From Streptomyces viridiviolaceus (GTDB lineage Bacteria; Actinomycetota; Actinomycetes; Streptomycetales; Streptomycetaceae), in contig NZ_BMWA01000003.1 in assembly GCF_014650995.1 (NCBI RefSeq), forward strand, positions 248,001-312,000: a DNA stretch of 64,000 bases, read 5' to 3'. Shown in pieces: positions 8,394 through 15,820 of the stretch. A model generated the notes under the pieces. It worked only from the letters and a program-made list of their open reading frames with translations, was not told the DNA's origin and made no database searches. The translations under genes were made by a program, and so were the position numbers. The stretch's first letter is position 1. Each line of letters opens with the position of its first letter.

Positions 8394-9881
8394 TCACGGG
8401 CGCCGCAGCGCGAACCACAACTCCATCCGCACGTCGGCGTCGTCGAGGTCGGCGTCCAGCAGCGCCGCGCACCGTGCGATGCGCTGACGGACGGTGTTGC
8501 GGTGCACGGACAGGGCGACCGCGGTGCGGTCCCAGCTGCCGTGCAGGGACAGCCAGGTGCGCAGGGTCTCGGTGAGCGCCGGGACGCGGGCGATCGGGGC
8601 GAGGAGGGCGCGGGCGTGCGCCTCGGCCTCGTCGTCCGGGACCAGGTCGGCCAGGGCGGGCCGGGCGCCGTGCCGGACCAGTGGAGTGCGGGTGGCGCGG
8701 GCGCGGGCCAGCGCGCGGGCCGCCTGTGCGTCGGCGGCCGGCCACTCGCGCGGGGCGACGGGGGCGCTCACGCCCAGTGTCCAGCCGGGCTGCGGGGCCG
8801 GTTCGGGGCCCGCCGGGACCAGGACTCGGACGACGTCCCCGGCCGGGTCGACCAGCGCGGAGCCGAGGGCGGCGCCCAGCGCGGAGGCGGCCACCGGGTC
8901 CGGGGCCTGCGCGACGGGCCGGGCGTGCACGACGTGCCACCGCCCGTCCTCGCCGCCCTCGCTGCCCTCGCCGCCGAGGAGCGGGGCGACCTCCTCGGGC
9001 CCGGCGCCCAGCAGCAGCCGTACCAGAGCCGAGGAGCGGGCCGCGCCGGTGCCGCTCTGGTGTTCGCCGGTGAGGAGGGAGAGCAGCACGGCGGCGACCG
9101 AGGCGATCGTGTGGTCCCCGGACTCCCGGCGCGGCGCCGTCACCCCGAGCACGAACCCCTGACCGGTGCCCAGGGCGTAGACGGACAGGTGGCTGCCGGC
9201 GACGGTCTCGGTGGCGGTGGTGGAGGCCCGGTCGGTGACGAAGCGGGCCAGCTCCGGCAGCGCGGCGCGCACCGCGTCCTCCGGCTCCCGTCCCGCCGCC
9301 GCGATCCCGGCGCCGTCCGGCCCGTACAGCACGGCCCGGCCGCCGAGCAGGGCGGCCAGCCGGCGCAGCACCGACGGCACCGGGTCCGGACGGGAGGCCG
9401 CGGCGGCCAGGCTCTGCTGCGCCTCCGAGACCCGGCGCAGCTCGGCCAGCCGGGCCTGCGCCATCAGCTGCCACACCGCACGGGCCACGCCCGAGAACGT
9501 GGTCCGCGGCGGCACCTCCACCAGCGGCAGGCCGTACGCCTCGCAGGCCGCGACGAGGGCCCGCGGCACGGTGTCGTGGACCGGCGCCACCCCGAAGCCG
9601 AGCGCCGCGCCGCCCGCGGCGACGATCCGGGACACGTAGTCGTCGAAGTAGGTCCCCGAGCCCGCCGCCTCCGTGATGTGCACGCCGGCCGTCAGCAGCA
9701 GCTCGCCGCCCAGCAGATACGGGTAGGGATCCGACATCTCGGAGGTGTGCGCCCAGTGGATCGCCACGTCCGCGGCGGGCGGCCCGGTGATCTGGCGCAG
9801 GCCCAGGTCGTCGCGTGACAGCAGGGCCGCGAGGGACACGGGAGGTGTGGGAGGCGCGGGAGGACCGGCCGGTTCCGGCAT
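8394..9881 (-). CDS. PucR-family transcriptional regulator
   Basis: This 495-residue regulator has an N-terminal purine-catabolism (PucR) domain (about residues 15-135; VSLAALLSRDDLGLRQITG, then the LGFGVAP segment). The C-terminal helix-turn-helix is TLRTWLSLHGSWDRTAVAL followed by SVHRNTVRQRIARC, around residues 435-475. It is divergent from the symporter/ureohydrolase/ThDP operon, with 184 bp between starts. PucR proteins usually activate catabolism of nitrogenous compounds, so it is the likely activator of that operon. The effector is unknown. Confidence 0.88.
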   Translation of the reverse strand: MPEPAGPPAPPTPPVSLAALLSRDDLGLRQITGPPAADVAIHWAHTSEMSDPYPYLLGGELLLTAGVHITEAAGSGTYFDDYVSRIVAAGGAALGFGVAPVHDTVPRALVAACEAYGLPLVEVPPRTTFSGVARAVWQLMAQARLAELRRVSEAQQSLAAAASRPDPVPSVLRRLAALLGGRAVLYGPDGAGIAAAGREPEDAVRAALPELARFVTDRASTTATETVAGSHLSVYALGTGQGFVLGVTAPRRESGDHTIASVAAVLLSLLTGEHQSGTGAARSSALVRLLLGAGPEEVAPLLGGEGSEGGEDGRWHVVHARPVAQAPDPVAASALGAALGSALVDPAGDVVRVLVPAGPEPAPQPGWTLGVSAPVAPREWPAADAQAARALARARATRTPLVRHGARPALADLVPDDEAEAHARALLAPIARVPALTETLRTWLSLHGSWDRTAVALSVHRNTVRQRIARCAALLDADLDDADVRMELWFALRRP

Positions 9882-10065
9882 GGTGGACGATTCCTCCAGT
9901 CACAGGTGAGCGAGTAGATGAAACGTACACTTCGCAGTCGCTTTTCGGCCACCTAAGGTCAATCCAGACCGGCAGCCGCGGGTACGGGCGGATGTCCCCG
10001 CGACCAGCCACCGGACAACCCTCATCAGCACGACACGCCACCGAGAGTGCGCGAAGGAGGCCCCC

Positions 10066-11526
10066 ATGGCCGTCGACTACATCGTGATCGTCGTCTATCT
10101 CGCCGGCATGCTCGCCATGGGCTGGTGGGGCATGCGCCGCGCCAAGTCCAAGAGCGAGTTCCTCGTGGCCGGGCGCCGCCTCGGCCCCGCGATGTACTCC
10201 GGCACCATGGCGGCGATCGTGCTCGGCGGCGCCTCCACCATCGGCGGCGTGGGCCTCGGCTACCAGTACGGACTGTCCGGCGCCTGGATGGTCGTCACCA
10301 TCGGCCTCGGCCTGCTCGCCCTGTCCGTCTTCTTCTCCGCCCGCATCGCCCGGCTGAAGGTCTACACCGTCTCCGAGATGCTCGACCTGCGCTACGGCGG
10401 CAAGGCCGGCGTCATCTCGGGCGTGGTCATGTGGGCGTACACCCTCATGCTCGCGGTGACCTCCACCATCGCGTACGCGACGATCTTCGACGTCCTGTTC
10501 GACGTCAACCGCACCCTCGCGATCATCCTGGGCGGCTCGATCGTCGTCGCCTACTCCACGCTCGGCGGCATGTGGTCCATCACGCTCACCGACATGGTGC
10601 AGTTCGTGGTCAAGACCATCGGCGTGCTGCTCCTGCTGCTGCCCATCGCCGTCGTCAAGGCGGGCGGGTTCAGCGAGATGAAGGCCCAGCTGCCGACCTC
10701 GTACTTCGACCCGCTGGGCGTCGGCGGCGAGACGATCTTCACCTACGTGCTGATCTACACCTTCGGCATGCTCATCGGTCAGGACATCTGGCAGCGCGTC
10801 TTCACCGCGCGCAGCGACCGGACGGCCAAGTGGGGCGGCACCGTCGCCGGCACCTACTGCCTCGCCTACGCCGTCGCCGGCGCGATCATCGGCACCGCCG
10901 CCAAGGTGCTGTACCCCGACCTCGCCAGCGCGGACGACGCCTTCGCCACCATCGTCAAGGACGAGCTGCCCATCGGCGTGCGCGGGCTGGTGCTGGCCGC
11001 CGCGCTGGCCGCGGTGATGTCGACCTCGTCCGGTGCGCTCATCGCCTGCGCCACCGTCGCCAACAACGACATCTGGTCGCGGCTGCGCGGCGTCGTGCAA
11101 AAGACCGAGGAGGCGCACGACGAGGTCAAGGGCAACCGTGCCTTCATCCTCGTCATGGGCGTCGCCGTGATCTGCGCCGCCATCGCGCTGAACGACGTCG
11201 TCGAGGCCCTCACCGTCGCCTACAACCTCCTCGTCGGCGGCCTGCTCGTCCCCATCCTCGGCGGGCTGCTGTGGAAGCGCGGCACCGCCCAGGGCGCCCT
11301 CGCCGCCGTCGCGGTCGGCGGTCTCGCGGTCATCGGCCTGATGGCCGGGTACGGCATCCTCGCCAACGAGCCCGTCTACTACGGACTGCTGGCGTCCCTG
11401 GCCGTCTACGTCGCCGTCTCGCTCGCCACCCGGCCCACCGACGAGGCGATCCTCGCCGCCTGGCGCGAACGCCTCGCCGGACGGGCACCCGAATCCACGT
11501 CCGAACCGGTTCCGGCCCACCACTAG
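10066..11526 (+). CDS. Sodium:solute symporter family transporter
   Basis: This 486-residue integral membrane protein of the SSF family has about 13 predicted helices, beginning VDYIVIVVYLAGMLAMGWWG. SSF signatures include FLVAGRRLGP, GGASTIGGVGLGYQYGLSG and VMSTSSGALIACATVANND. A strong AAGGAGG precedes the ATG. The gene heads an operon with an agmatinase-family enzyme and a ThDP enzyme, divergent from a PucR regulator. It probably imports the substrate of the ureohydrolase, perhaps a guanidino compound or a polyamine precursor. Substrate specificity in this family cannot be predicted from sequence alone. Confidence 0.9.
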   Translation: MAVDYIVIVVYLAGMLAMGWWGMRRAKSKSEFLVAGRRLGPAMYSGTMAAIVLGGASTIGGVGLGYQYGLSGAWMVVTIGLGLLALSVFFSARIARLKVYTVSEMLDLRYGGKAGVISGVVMWAYTLMLAVTSTIAYATIFDVLFDVNRTLAIILGGSIVVAYSTLGGMWSITLTDMVQFVVKTIGVLLLLLPIAVVKAGGFSEMKAQLPTSYFDPLGVGGETIFTYVLIYTFGMLIGQDIWQRVFTARSDRTAKWGGTVAGTYCLAYAVAGAIIGTAAKVLYPDLASADDAFATIVKDELPIGVRGLVLAAALAAVMSTSSGALIACATVANNDIWSRLRGVVQKTEEAHDEVKGNRAFILVMGVAVICAAIALNDVVEALTVAYNLLVGGLLVPILGGLLWKRGTAQGALAAVAVGGLAVIGLMAGYGILANEPVYYGLLASLAVYVAVSLATRPTDEAILAAWRERLAGRAPESTSEPVPAHH

Positions 11527-11539
11527 AGTCGAACCGGGT

Positions 11540-11589
11540 AGTACAGAGCAGTACAACGCAGTACACGCAGCACCACGCAGTGCATACGC
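11540..11589 (+). repeat. Five imperfect ~10-bp direct repeats in the symporter-speB spacer
   Basis: The series AGTACAGAGC, AGTACAACGC, AGTACACGC, AGCACCACGC and AGTGCATACGC runs head to tail with a period of about one helical turn, ending 30 nt before the speB start. It could be a regulatory array or slippage debris. A ribosome binding site GAAAGAAGG follows at 11602-11610. Confidence 0.6.
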
Positions 11590-11619
11590 GATGAAGCGTA
11601 GGAAAGAAGGCAGTTCCTG

Positions 11620-12588
11620 ATGAGCAGCAACGAGACGCCCCGCGGCCCCGTCGACTCCTCCCGCATCCCGCGGTACGCCGGCCCCGCGACCTTCGCCCGG
11701 CTGCCCCGCCTGGACGAGGTCACCGCCGCCGATGTCGCCGTGGTGGGCGTGCCGTTCGACTCCGGCGTCTCGTACCGGCCCGGCGCCCGCTTCGGCGGCA
11801 ACGCCATCCGTGAGGCCTCCCGCCTGCTGCGCCCCTACAACCCGGCGCAGGACGCCTCCCCCTTCGCCCTCGCCCAGGTCGCGGACGGCGGCGACATCGC
11901 CGTCAACCCGTTCAACATCAACGAGGCCGTGGAGACCGTCGAGGCGGCCGCCGACGACCTGCTCGGCACCGGCGCCCGCCTGATGACCCTCGGCGGCGAC
12001 CACACCATCGCCCTGCCGCTGCTGCGGTCGGTCGCCAAGAAGCACGGCCCGGTCGCGCTGCTCCACTTCGACGCGCACCTCGACACCTGGGACACCTACT
12101 TCGGTGCCGAGTACACCCACGGCACCCCGTTCCGCCGCGCGGTCGAGGAGGGCATCCTCGACACCTCGGCGCTGTCCCACGTCGGCACCCGCGGCCCGCT
12201 CTACGGCAAGCAGGACCTCACCGACGACGAGAAGATGGGCTTCGGCATCGTGACGTCCGCGGACGTCTACCGCCGCGGCGCGGACGAGGTCGCCGACCAG
12301 CTGCGCCAGCGCATCGGCGACCGCCCGTTGTACATCTCCATCGACATCGACTGCCTGGACCCCGCCCACGCGCCCGGCACCGGCACCCCCGAGGCCGGCG
12401 GCATGACCTCCCGCGAACTGCTGGAGATCCTGCGCGGACTGGCCTCGTGCAACCTGGTGTCGGCGGACGTCGTCGAGGTGGCCCCGGCCTACGACCACGC
12501 CGAGATCACGTCGGTGGCGGCGTCCCACACCGCGTACGAACTGACGACGATCATGTCCCGCCAGATTGCAGAGGCTCGCTCGAAGTGA
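11620..12588 (+). CDS. speB: Agmatinase / guanidino-acid ureohydrolase (arginase superfamily)
   Basis: This 322-residue binuclear-manganese hydrolase releases urea from agmatine or another guanidino compound. Metal-ligand motifs are complete: GGDHT (His128), DAHLD (Asp151, His153, Asp155) and SIDIDCLDP (Asp242, Asp244), followed by [10 protein letters not shown]. It follows the symporter by 93 bp and overlaps the ThDP enzyme gene by 4 nt (GTGA), indicating translational coupling. The family also contains guanidinobutyrase, guanidinopropionase and guanidine hydrolase. The transporter and the decarboxylase-like partner make one of these alternatives plausible. Confidence 0.85.
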   Translation: MSSNETPRGPVDSSRIPRYAGPATFARLPRLDEVTAADVAVVGVPFDSGVSYRPGARFGGNAIREASRLLRPYNPAQDASPFALAQVADGGDIAVNPFNINEAVETVEAAADDLLGTGARLMTLGGDHTIALPLLRSVAKKHGPVALLHFDAHLDTWDTYFGAEYTHGTPFRRAVEEGILDTSALSHVGTRGPLYGKQDLTDDEKMGFGIVTSADVYRRGADEVADQLRQRIGDRPLYISIDIDCLDPAHAPGTGTPEAGGMTSRELLEILRGLASCNLVSADVVEVAPAYDHAEITSVAASHTAYELTTIMSRQIAEARSK

Positions 12589-14270
12589 CCCACGACCACG
12601 ACCTGGTGCTCCGTCCGACCGCCGCCCAGACGGAGGCCGCGCTGAACCCGCCCCCCGGCCGAAACGGCGGAGACCTGGTCGTGGAGACCCTGGCCGGGCT
12701 CGGCGCGACCACCGTCTTCGGTCTGCCCGGCCAGCACGCCCTCGGCATGTTCGACGCGCTGCGCCGCTCGGACCTCAGGTACATCGGCCTGCGGGTGGAG
12801 AACAACGCGGGCTTCGCGGCGGACGCGTACGGCCGGGTGACCGGCGAGGCGGCCCCGCTGCTGCTGTCCACCGGGCCGGGCGCGCTGACGTCGCTCGCCG
12901 CACTCCAGGAGGCGGCGGCGGCCTCGGCCCCCGTCCTCGCGATCAGCAGCCAGATCCCGACGGCCGGGCTGGGCGGTGGCCGCCACGGCTACCTGCACGA
13001 ACTCCCGGACCAGGCGGCGTCCTTCCGGGGCGTGGTGAAGTCCGTCCACACGGTCCGCACCCAGTCCCAGATCCCGTCCGCGATCGCCGCCGCCTGGAAG
13101 TCGGCGCTGACGGCCCCGCACGGCCCGGTGTGGGTGGAGATCCCGCAGGACGTCCTCCTGGCGGAGACGGGCCTGCCGGTGGTCACGGCCGTGGACGCGA
13201 CCCCGGAGGAACTGGCGCCGCGCGTGGAACTCACGGCCGTGGCGGCCGACCTGCTCTCCCGTGCCGCCCGCCCGGCGATCATCGCGGGCGGCGGAGTGGT
13301 CCGCGCGGACGCGTCCGGCAAGCTGCGGCAGCTCGCGGAACGGCTCCAGGCCCCGGTCGTGACGACCTTCGGCGGCAAGGGCGCGTTCCCGTGGGAGCAC
13401 CCGCTGTCGCTGCAGTCCTGGCTGGAGGACCGTCACACGACGGACTTCCTCGAGGACGCGGACGTCCTGTTGGTGGTCGGCTCGGGCCTGGGCGAGCTCT
13501 CCTCGAACTACCACACCTTCAAGCCCAGGGGCCGTGTCATCCAGATCGAGGCGGACCTCGGCAAGCTGGAGTCCAACCACCCGGCCCTCGGCATCCACGC
13601 CGACGCCCGCCTGGCCCTCCAGGCGCTGCTGGAGACGGTGGAGGAACGGGCCGACGCGTCGGCTCCGGAGCGTGTCCGGGAGCTGCTGGCCAAGGTCCGT
13701 GAGCGGATCGCCTCCCAGGAACTCACCCTGGAGCAGGACGTGCTGGCGGCGGTCCGCGCGGCCCTGCCCGCCGGGTCCCCGTCCTTCTGGGACATGACGA
13801 TCCTCGCCTACTGGGCCTGGTCGGCCTTCGACGCCAAGGCCCCCAACACCATGCACTCCGCCCAGGGCGCCGGCGGCCTCGGCTACGGCTTCCCGGCCGC
13901 ACTGGGTGCCGCGGCCGCCGACCCGACCCGCCCGGTGCTGGCGGTCTCCGGAGACGGCGGTGCCCTCTACTCCATCGCCGAGCTGGCGACGGCACGCCAG
14001 TACGACCTCGACGTCACCTGGCTCATCGTCGACGACGGCGGCTACGGCATCCTGCGCGAGTACATGACGGACGCCTTCGGACAGGCGACGGCGACCGAGC
14101 TGACCCGCCCCGACTACGTGGCCCTGGCCGAGTCGTTCGGGGTGCCGGGCGTACGGACGTCCCCCGAGACCCTGGAGGCCGACCTGGCGAAGGCGCTGGC
14201 CTCACCGGGCCCGTCGGTGGTCGTCCTCCCGGCCGTCCTGCGCATGTTCGCGCCGACGCACCTGGGCTGA
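12585..14270 (+). CDS. Acetolactate-synthase-like thiamine diphosphate enzyme
   Basis: This 561-residue ThDP enzyme has three domains: N-terminal pyrimidine-binding ([34 protein letters not shown] with the conserved Glu), a central domain, and a C-terminal pyrophosphate-binding domain. The C-terminal motif is SGDGG, followed about 25 residues later by DDGGYGI where most relatives have Asn-Asn. It resembles IlvB/benzoylformate decarboxylase proteins but has no small-subunit gene nearby, so it is probably not for valine synthesis. The GTG start overlaps the speB stop. It may act on a 2-oxo acid made from a guanidino substrate. The reaction is unknown. Confidence 0.82.
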   Translation: MTHDHDLVLRPTAAQTEAALNPPPGRNGGDLVVETLAGLGATTVFGLPGQHALGMFDALRRSDLRYIGLRVENNAGFAADAYGRVTGEAAPLLLSTGPGALTSLAALQEAAAASAPVLAISSQIPTAGLGGGRHGYLHELPDQAASFRGVVKSVHTVRTQSQIPSAIAAAWKSALTAPHGPVWVEIPQDVLLAETGLPVVTAVDATPEELAPRVELTAVAADLLSRAARPAIIAGGGVVRADASGKLRQLAERLQAPVVTTFGGKGAFPWEHPLSLQSWLEDRHTTDFLEDADVLLVVGSGLGELSSNYHTFKPRGRVIQIEADLGKLESNHPALGIHADARLALQALLETVEERADASAPERVRELLAKVRERIASQELTLEQDVLAAVRAALPAGSPSFWDMTILAYWAWSAFDAKAPNTMHSAQGAGGLGYGFPAALGAAAADPTRPVLAVSGDGGALYSIAELATARQYDLDVTWLIVDDGGYGILREYMTDAFGQATATELTRPDYVALAESFGVPGVRTSPETLEADLAKALASPGPSVVVLPAVLRMFAPTHLG

Positions 14271-14279
14271 GCCGGCGGG

Positions 14280-14636
14280 TCAGCAGCCGCCCGGGCCCAC
14301 CCCGTCGATCCGTCCGCCGAAGTCGCCGAGGTAGCGGGAGCGCCAGTCGCCGTTGAAGACGTCCCGCTTCTCGGTCGGCTGCCAGTTCACGAAGCAGGCC
14401 CGGGTGCTGGCCACGAACGAGCCGACGTGGTCGTGGAGGCGGGGCGGCATGTCGCGGTAGCCGCTGCGCGCGGTCCACTCCCAGTAGTCGCCGTCGAAGC
14501 CCTCCCCGCTCCAGAAGCACACCGACCCGTCGGGACAGGACGGGGGTGCGGCCGGTGCGGCGGACGCCGAGTGGGCCGGCAGCAACAGCGCGGTCAGGGT
14601 CAGGGCGGCGGCGAGGGACCAGGAACGGGTCTTCAC
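14280..14636 (-). CDS. Secreted peptidase inhibitor family I36-like protein
   Basis: This 118-residue exported protein has a Sec signal peptide (LAAALTLTALLLPAHSASA). The single domain starts CPDGSVCFWSGEGFDG, typical of the I36 (SMI-like metalloproteinase inhibitor, beta/gamma-crystallin fold) family. It has four cysteines after the signal peptide. The GTG start has GGAGAG about 5 nt upstream. Many Streptomyces I36 paralogues have no proven inhibitor activity, so the role is family-level only. It converges on the ThDP enzyme gene with a 9-bp gap. Confidence 0.75.
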   Translation of the reverse strand: MKTRSWSLAAALTLTALLLPAHSASAAPAAPPSCPDGSVCFWSGEGFDGDYWEWTARSGYRDMPPRLHDHVGSFVASTRACFVNWQPTEKRDVFNGDWRSRYLGDFGGRIDGVGPGGC

Positions 14637-14660
14637 GGCACTCTCCAGTAAGGCGTCGCG

Positions 14661-14703
14661 GGAGCATGGCCCCGGCGGACCTGCCGGGGCGATCCCATGC
14701 TCC
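14661..14703. promoter_or_regulatory. Long composite hairpin upstream of the I36 gene
   Basis: Outer arms GGAGCATGG (14661-14669) and CCATGCTCC (14695-14703) enclose inner arms CCCCGGC (14670-14676) and GCCGGGG (14683-14689), with a small asymmetric bulge. It lies 160 bp past the endonuclease stop and 25 nt upstream of the I36 start. It may be a terminator of the former or a leader structure of the latter. Confidence 0.6.
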
Positions 14704-14866
14704 CGGCGGGGCGGGGCCGACCGGCCCGGACCGCAGCCCACACCACCTGATGGAGCGAACCGGAGGCCCGACAGGGTATTCGCCGTCGGCTGCGGGCGCG
14801 CACGCGCGGGGCGCACGGGCCCGGAGCACCGGCGCCCGCGGGTGCGGTGTGACGGCGGTACGCGGC

Positions 14867-15670
14867 CTACCAGATCGCCTCGACCCACTCCGGGTGGTCG
14901 ACGAACGGGTTGCGGTTGTGCTGGTAGGAGTCGTAGATGACCTGGTTGCGGCGTTCCTCGAAGGCGTCCGGCGGGTCCTCGTCGTTCCACGCCTTGAGGA
15001 CGGCGAGCTTCCCGATGTACGGGTTGCTGCCGTTGTTCACGCTGCCGTTGACCTCCAGGTCGGCCCAGCCGTCGCCGCCCTCGTAGCGGACCGCCATGTA
15101 GAAGATCATGCGGGCCACGTCGCCCTTGACGGCGTCGCGGGGCTCGAAGGAGTCGGAGTCGGTGAGGCTGCCGCCGCCGCCCGGCACCGCGCTGCCGCCG
15201 TCGTCGAAGTCCTTGTTGCCCCGGATGCTGTTGACCTGGACGTCCTCGGGGCGCAGGTGGTGCAGGTCGGTGCCGGGTCCCGTGGCGGTGCCGAAGTCGC
15301 CGTGGGACTTGGCCCAGACGTGCTCGCGGTTCCAGTCGCCGGTGTCGCCGCCGTTGAGGGACTTGCTGCGGGAGGTGCCCGAGTAGAGCAGGATCACGTT
15401 GGCGCTGTCGGCGGGGTCCTGGTCGGTGGCCTTCAGCGCGTCCCAGACGGCCGAGTACGAGATCTTCGTCTGGTCGCTGATGATCGTGTGCAGCGAGGAC
15501 TTGAGGCTGGTCCCCGTCTTGCCGATCGCGCTCTTGTAGTAGGTCGAGTCGTAGTCCGTCGTCGTCGCCGTGGCCGGTGTCGCGGTCAGGGAGGGTGCGG
15601 CGAGACCCGCCAGGACGGCGGCCGTGGCGAGGGCCACCGCTTTCCGGCGCCGTGTGCGTATCGCGAGCAT
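14867..15670 (-). CDS. Secreted endonuclease I family nuclease
   Basis: This 267-residue extracellular nuclease has a basic N-terminus and signal peptide (RRRKAVALATAAVLAGLAA, cleavage near TPATA). The catalytic beta-beta-metal motif is NREHVWAKSHGDFG, followed by DLHHLRPEDVQVNSIRGNK, as in EndA/Dns endonuclease I proteins. Metal-binding and catalytic His/Asn residues are intact. It would degrade DNA or RNA outside the cell for nutrient recovery or during mycelial turnover. The start is ATG 15670. There is no operon partner on the same strand closer than 150 bp. Confidence 0.85.
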   Translation of the reverse strand: MLAIRTRRRKAVALATAAVLAGLAAPSLTATPATATTTDYDSTYYKSAIGKTGTSLKSSLHTIISDQTKISYSAVWDALKATDQDPADSANVILLYSGTSRSKSLNGGDTGDWNREHVWAKSHGDFGTATGPGTDLHHLRPEDVQVNSIRGNKDFDDGGSAVPGGGGSLTDSDSFEPRDAVKGDVARMIFYMAVRYEGGDGWADLEVNGSVNNGSNPYIGKLAVLKAWNDEDPPDAFEERRNQVIYDSYQHNRNPFVDHPEWVEAIW

Positions 15671-15768
15671 GTGGGGTGTCCGATCTACGCGGGTTGAATG
15701 GAGCGGTTCCCCGAGCGTGGCATGGACATGCAGGGGATCGGGTGTACGGGGCGTGGCGATTGCGTGAC

Positions 15769-15801
15769 GGCGGCCCCCGGCCGTGGTGGTCGGGGGCCGC
15801 C
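15769..15801 (-). terminator. Terminator hairpin downstream of the glycosyltransferase gene
   Basis: Arms GGCGGCCCCCGGCC and GGTCGGGGGCCGCC pair over 14 bp with one G-T pair, around a 5-nt loop. The hairpin lies 20 nt past the stop of the membrane glycosyltransferase gene on the minus strand. Confidence 0.75.
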
Positions 15802-15820
15802 ATGTGCGGTGTGTACGGGG

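Noticed and set aside
7525..12528. A 1667-codon open frame on the minus strand
   Set aside because: Only its 3' end (7525-8325) is a gene. Upstream it is antisense or out of frame to PucR, symporter and speB genes and reads as low-complexity Arg/Gly/Asp sequence typical of GC-rich shadow frames.
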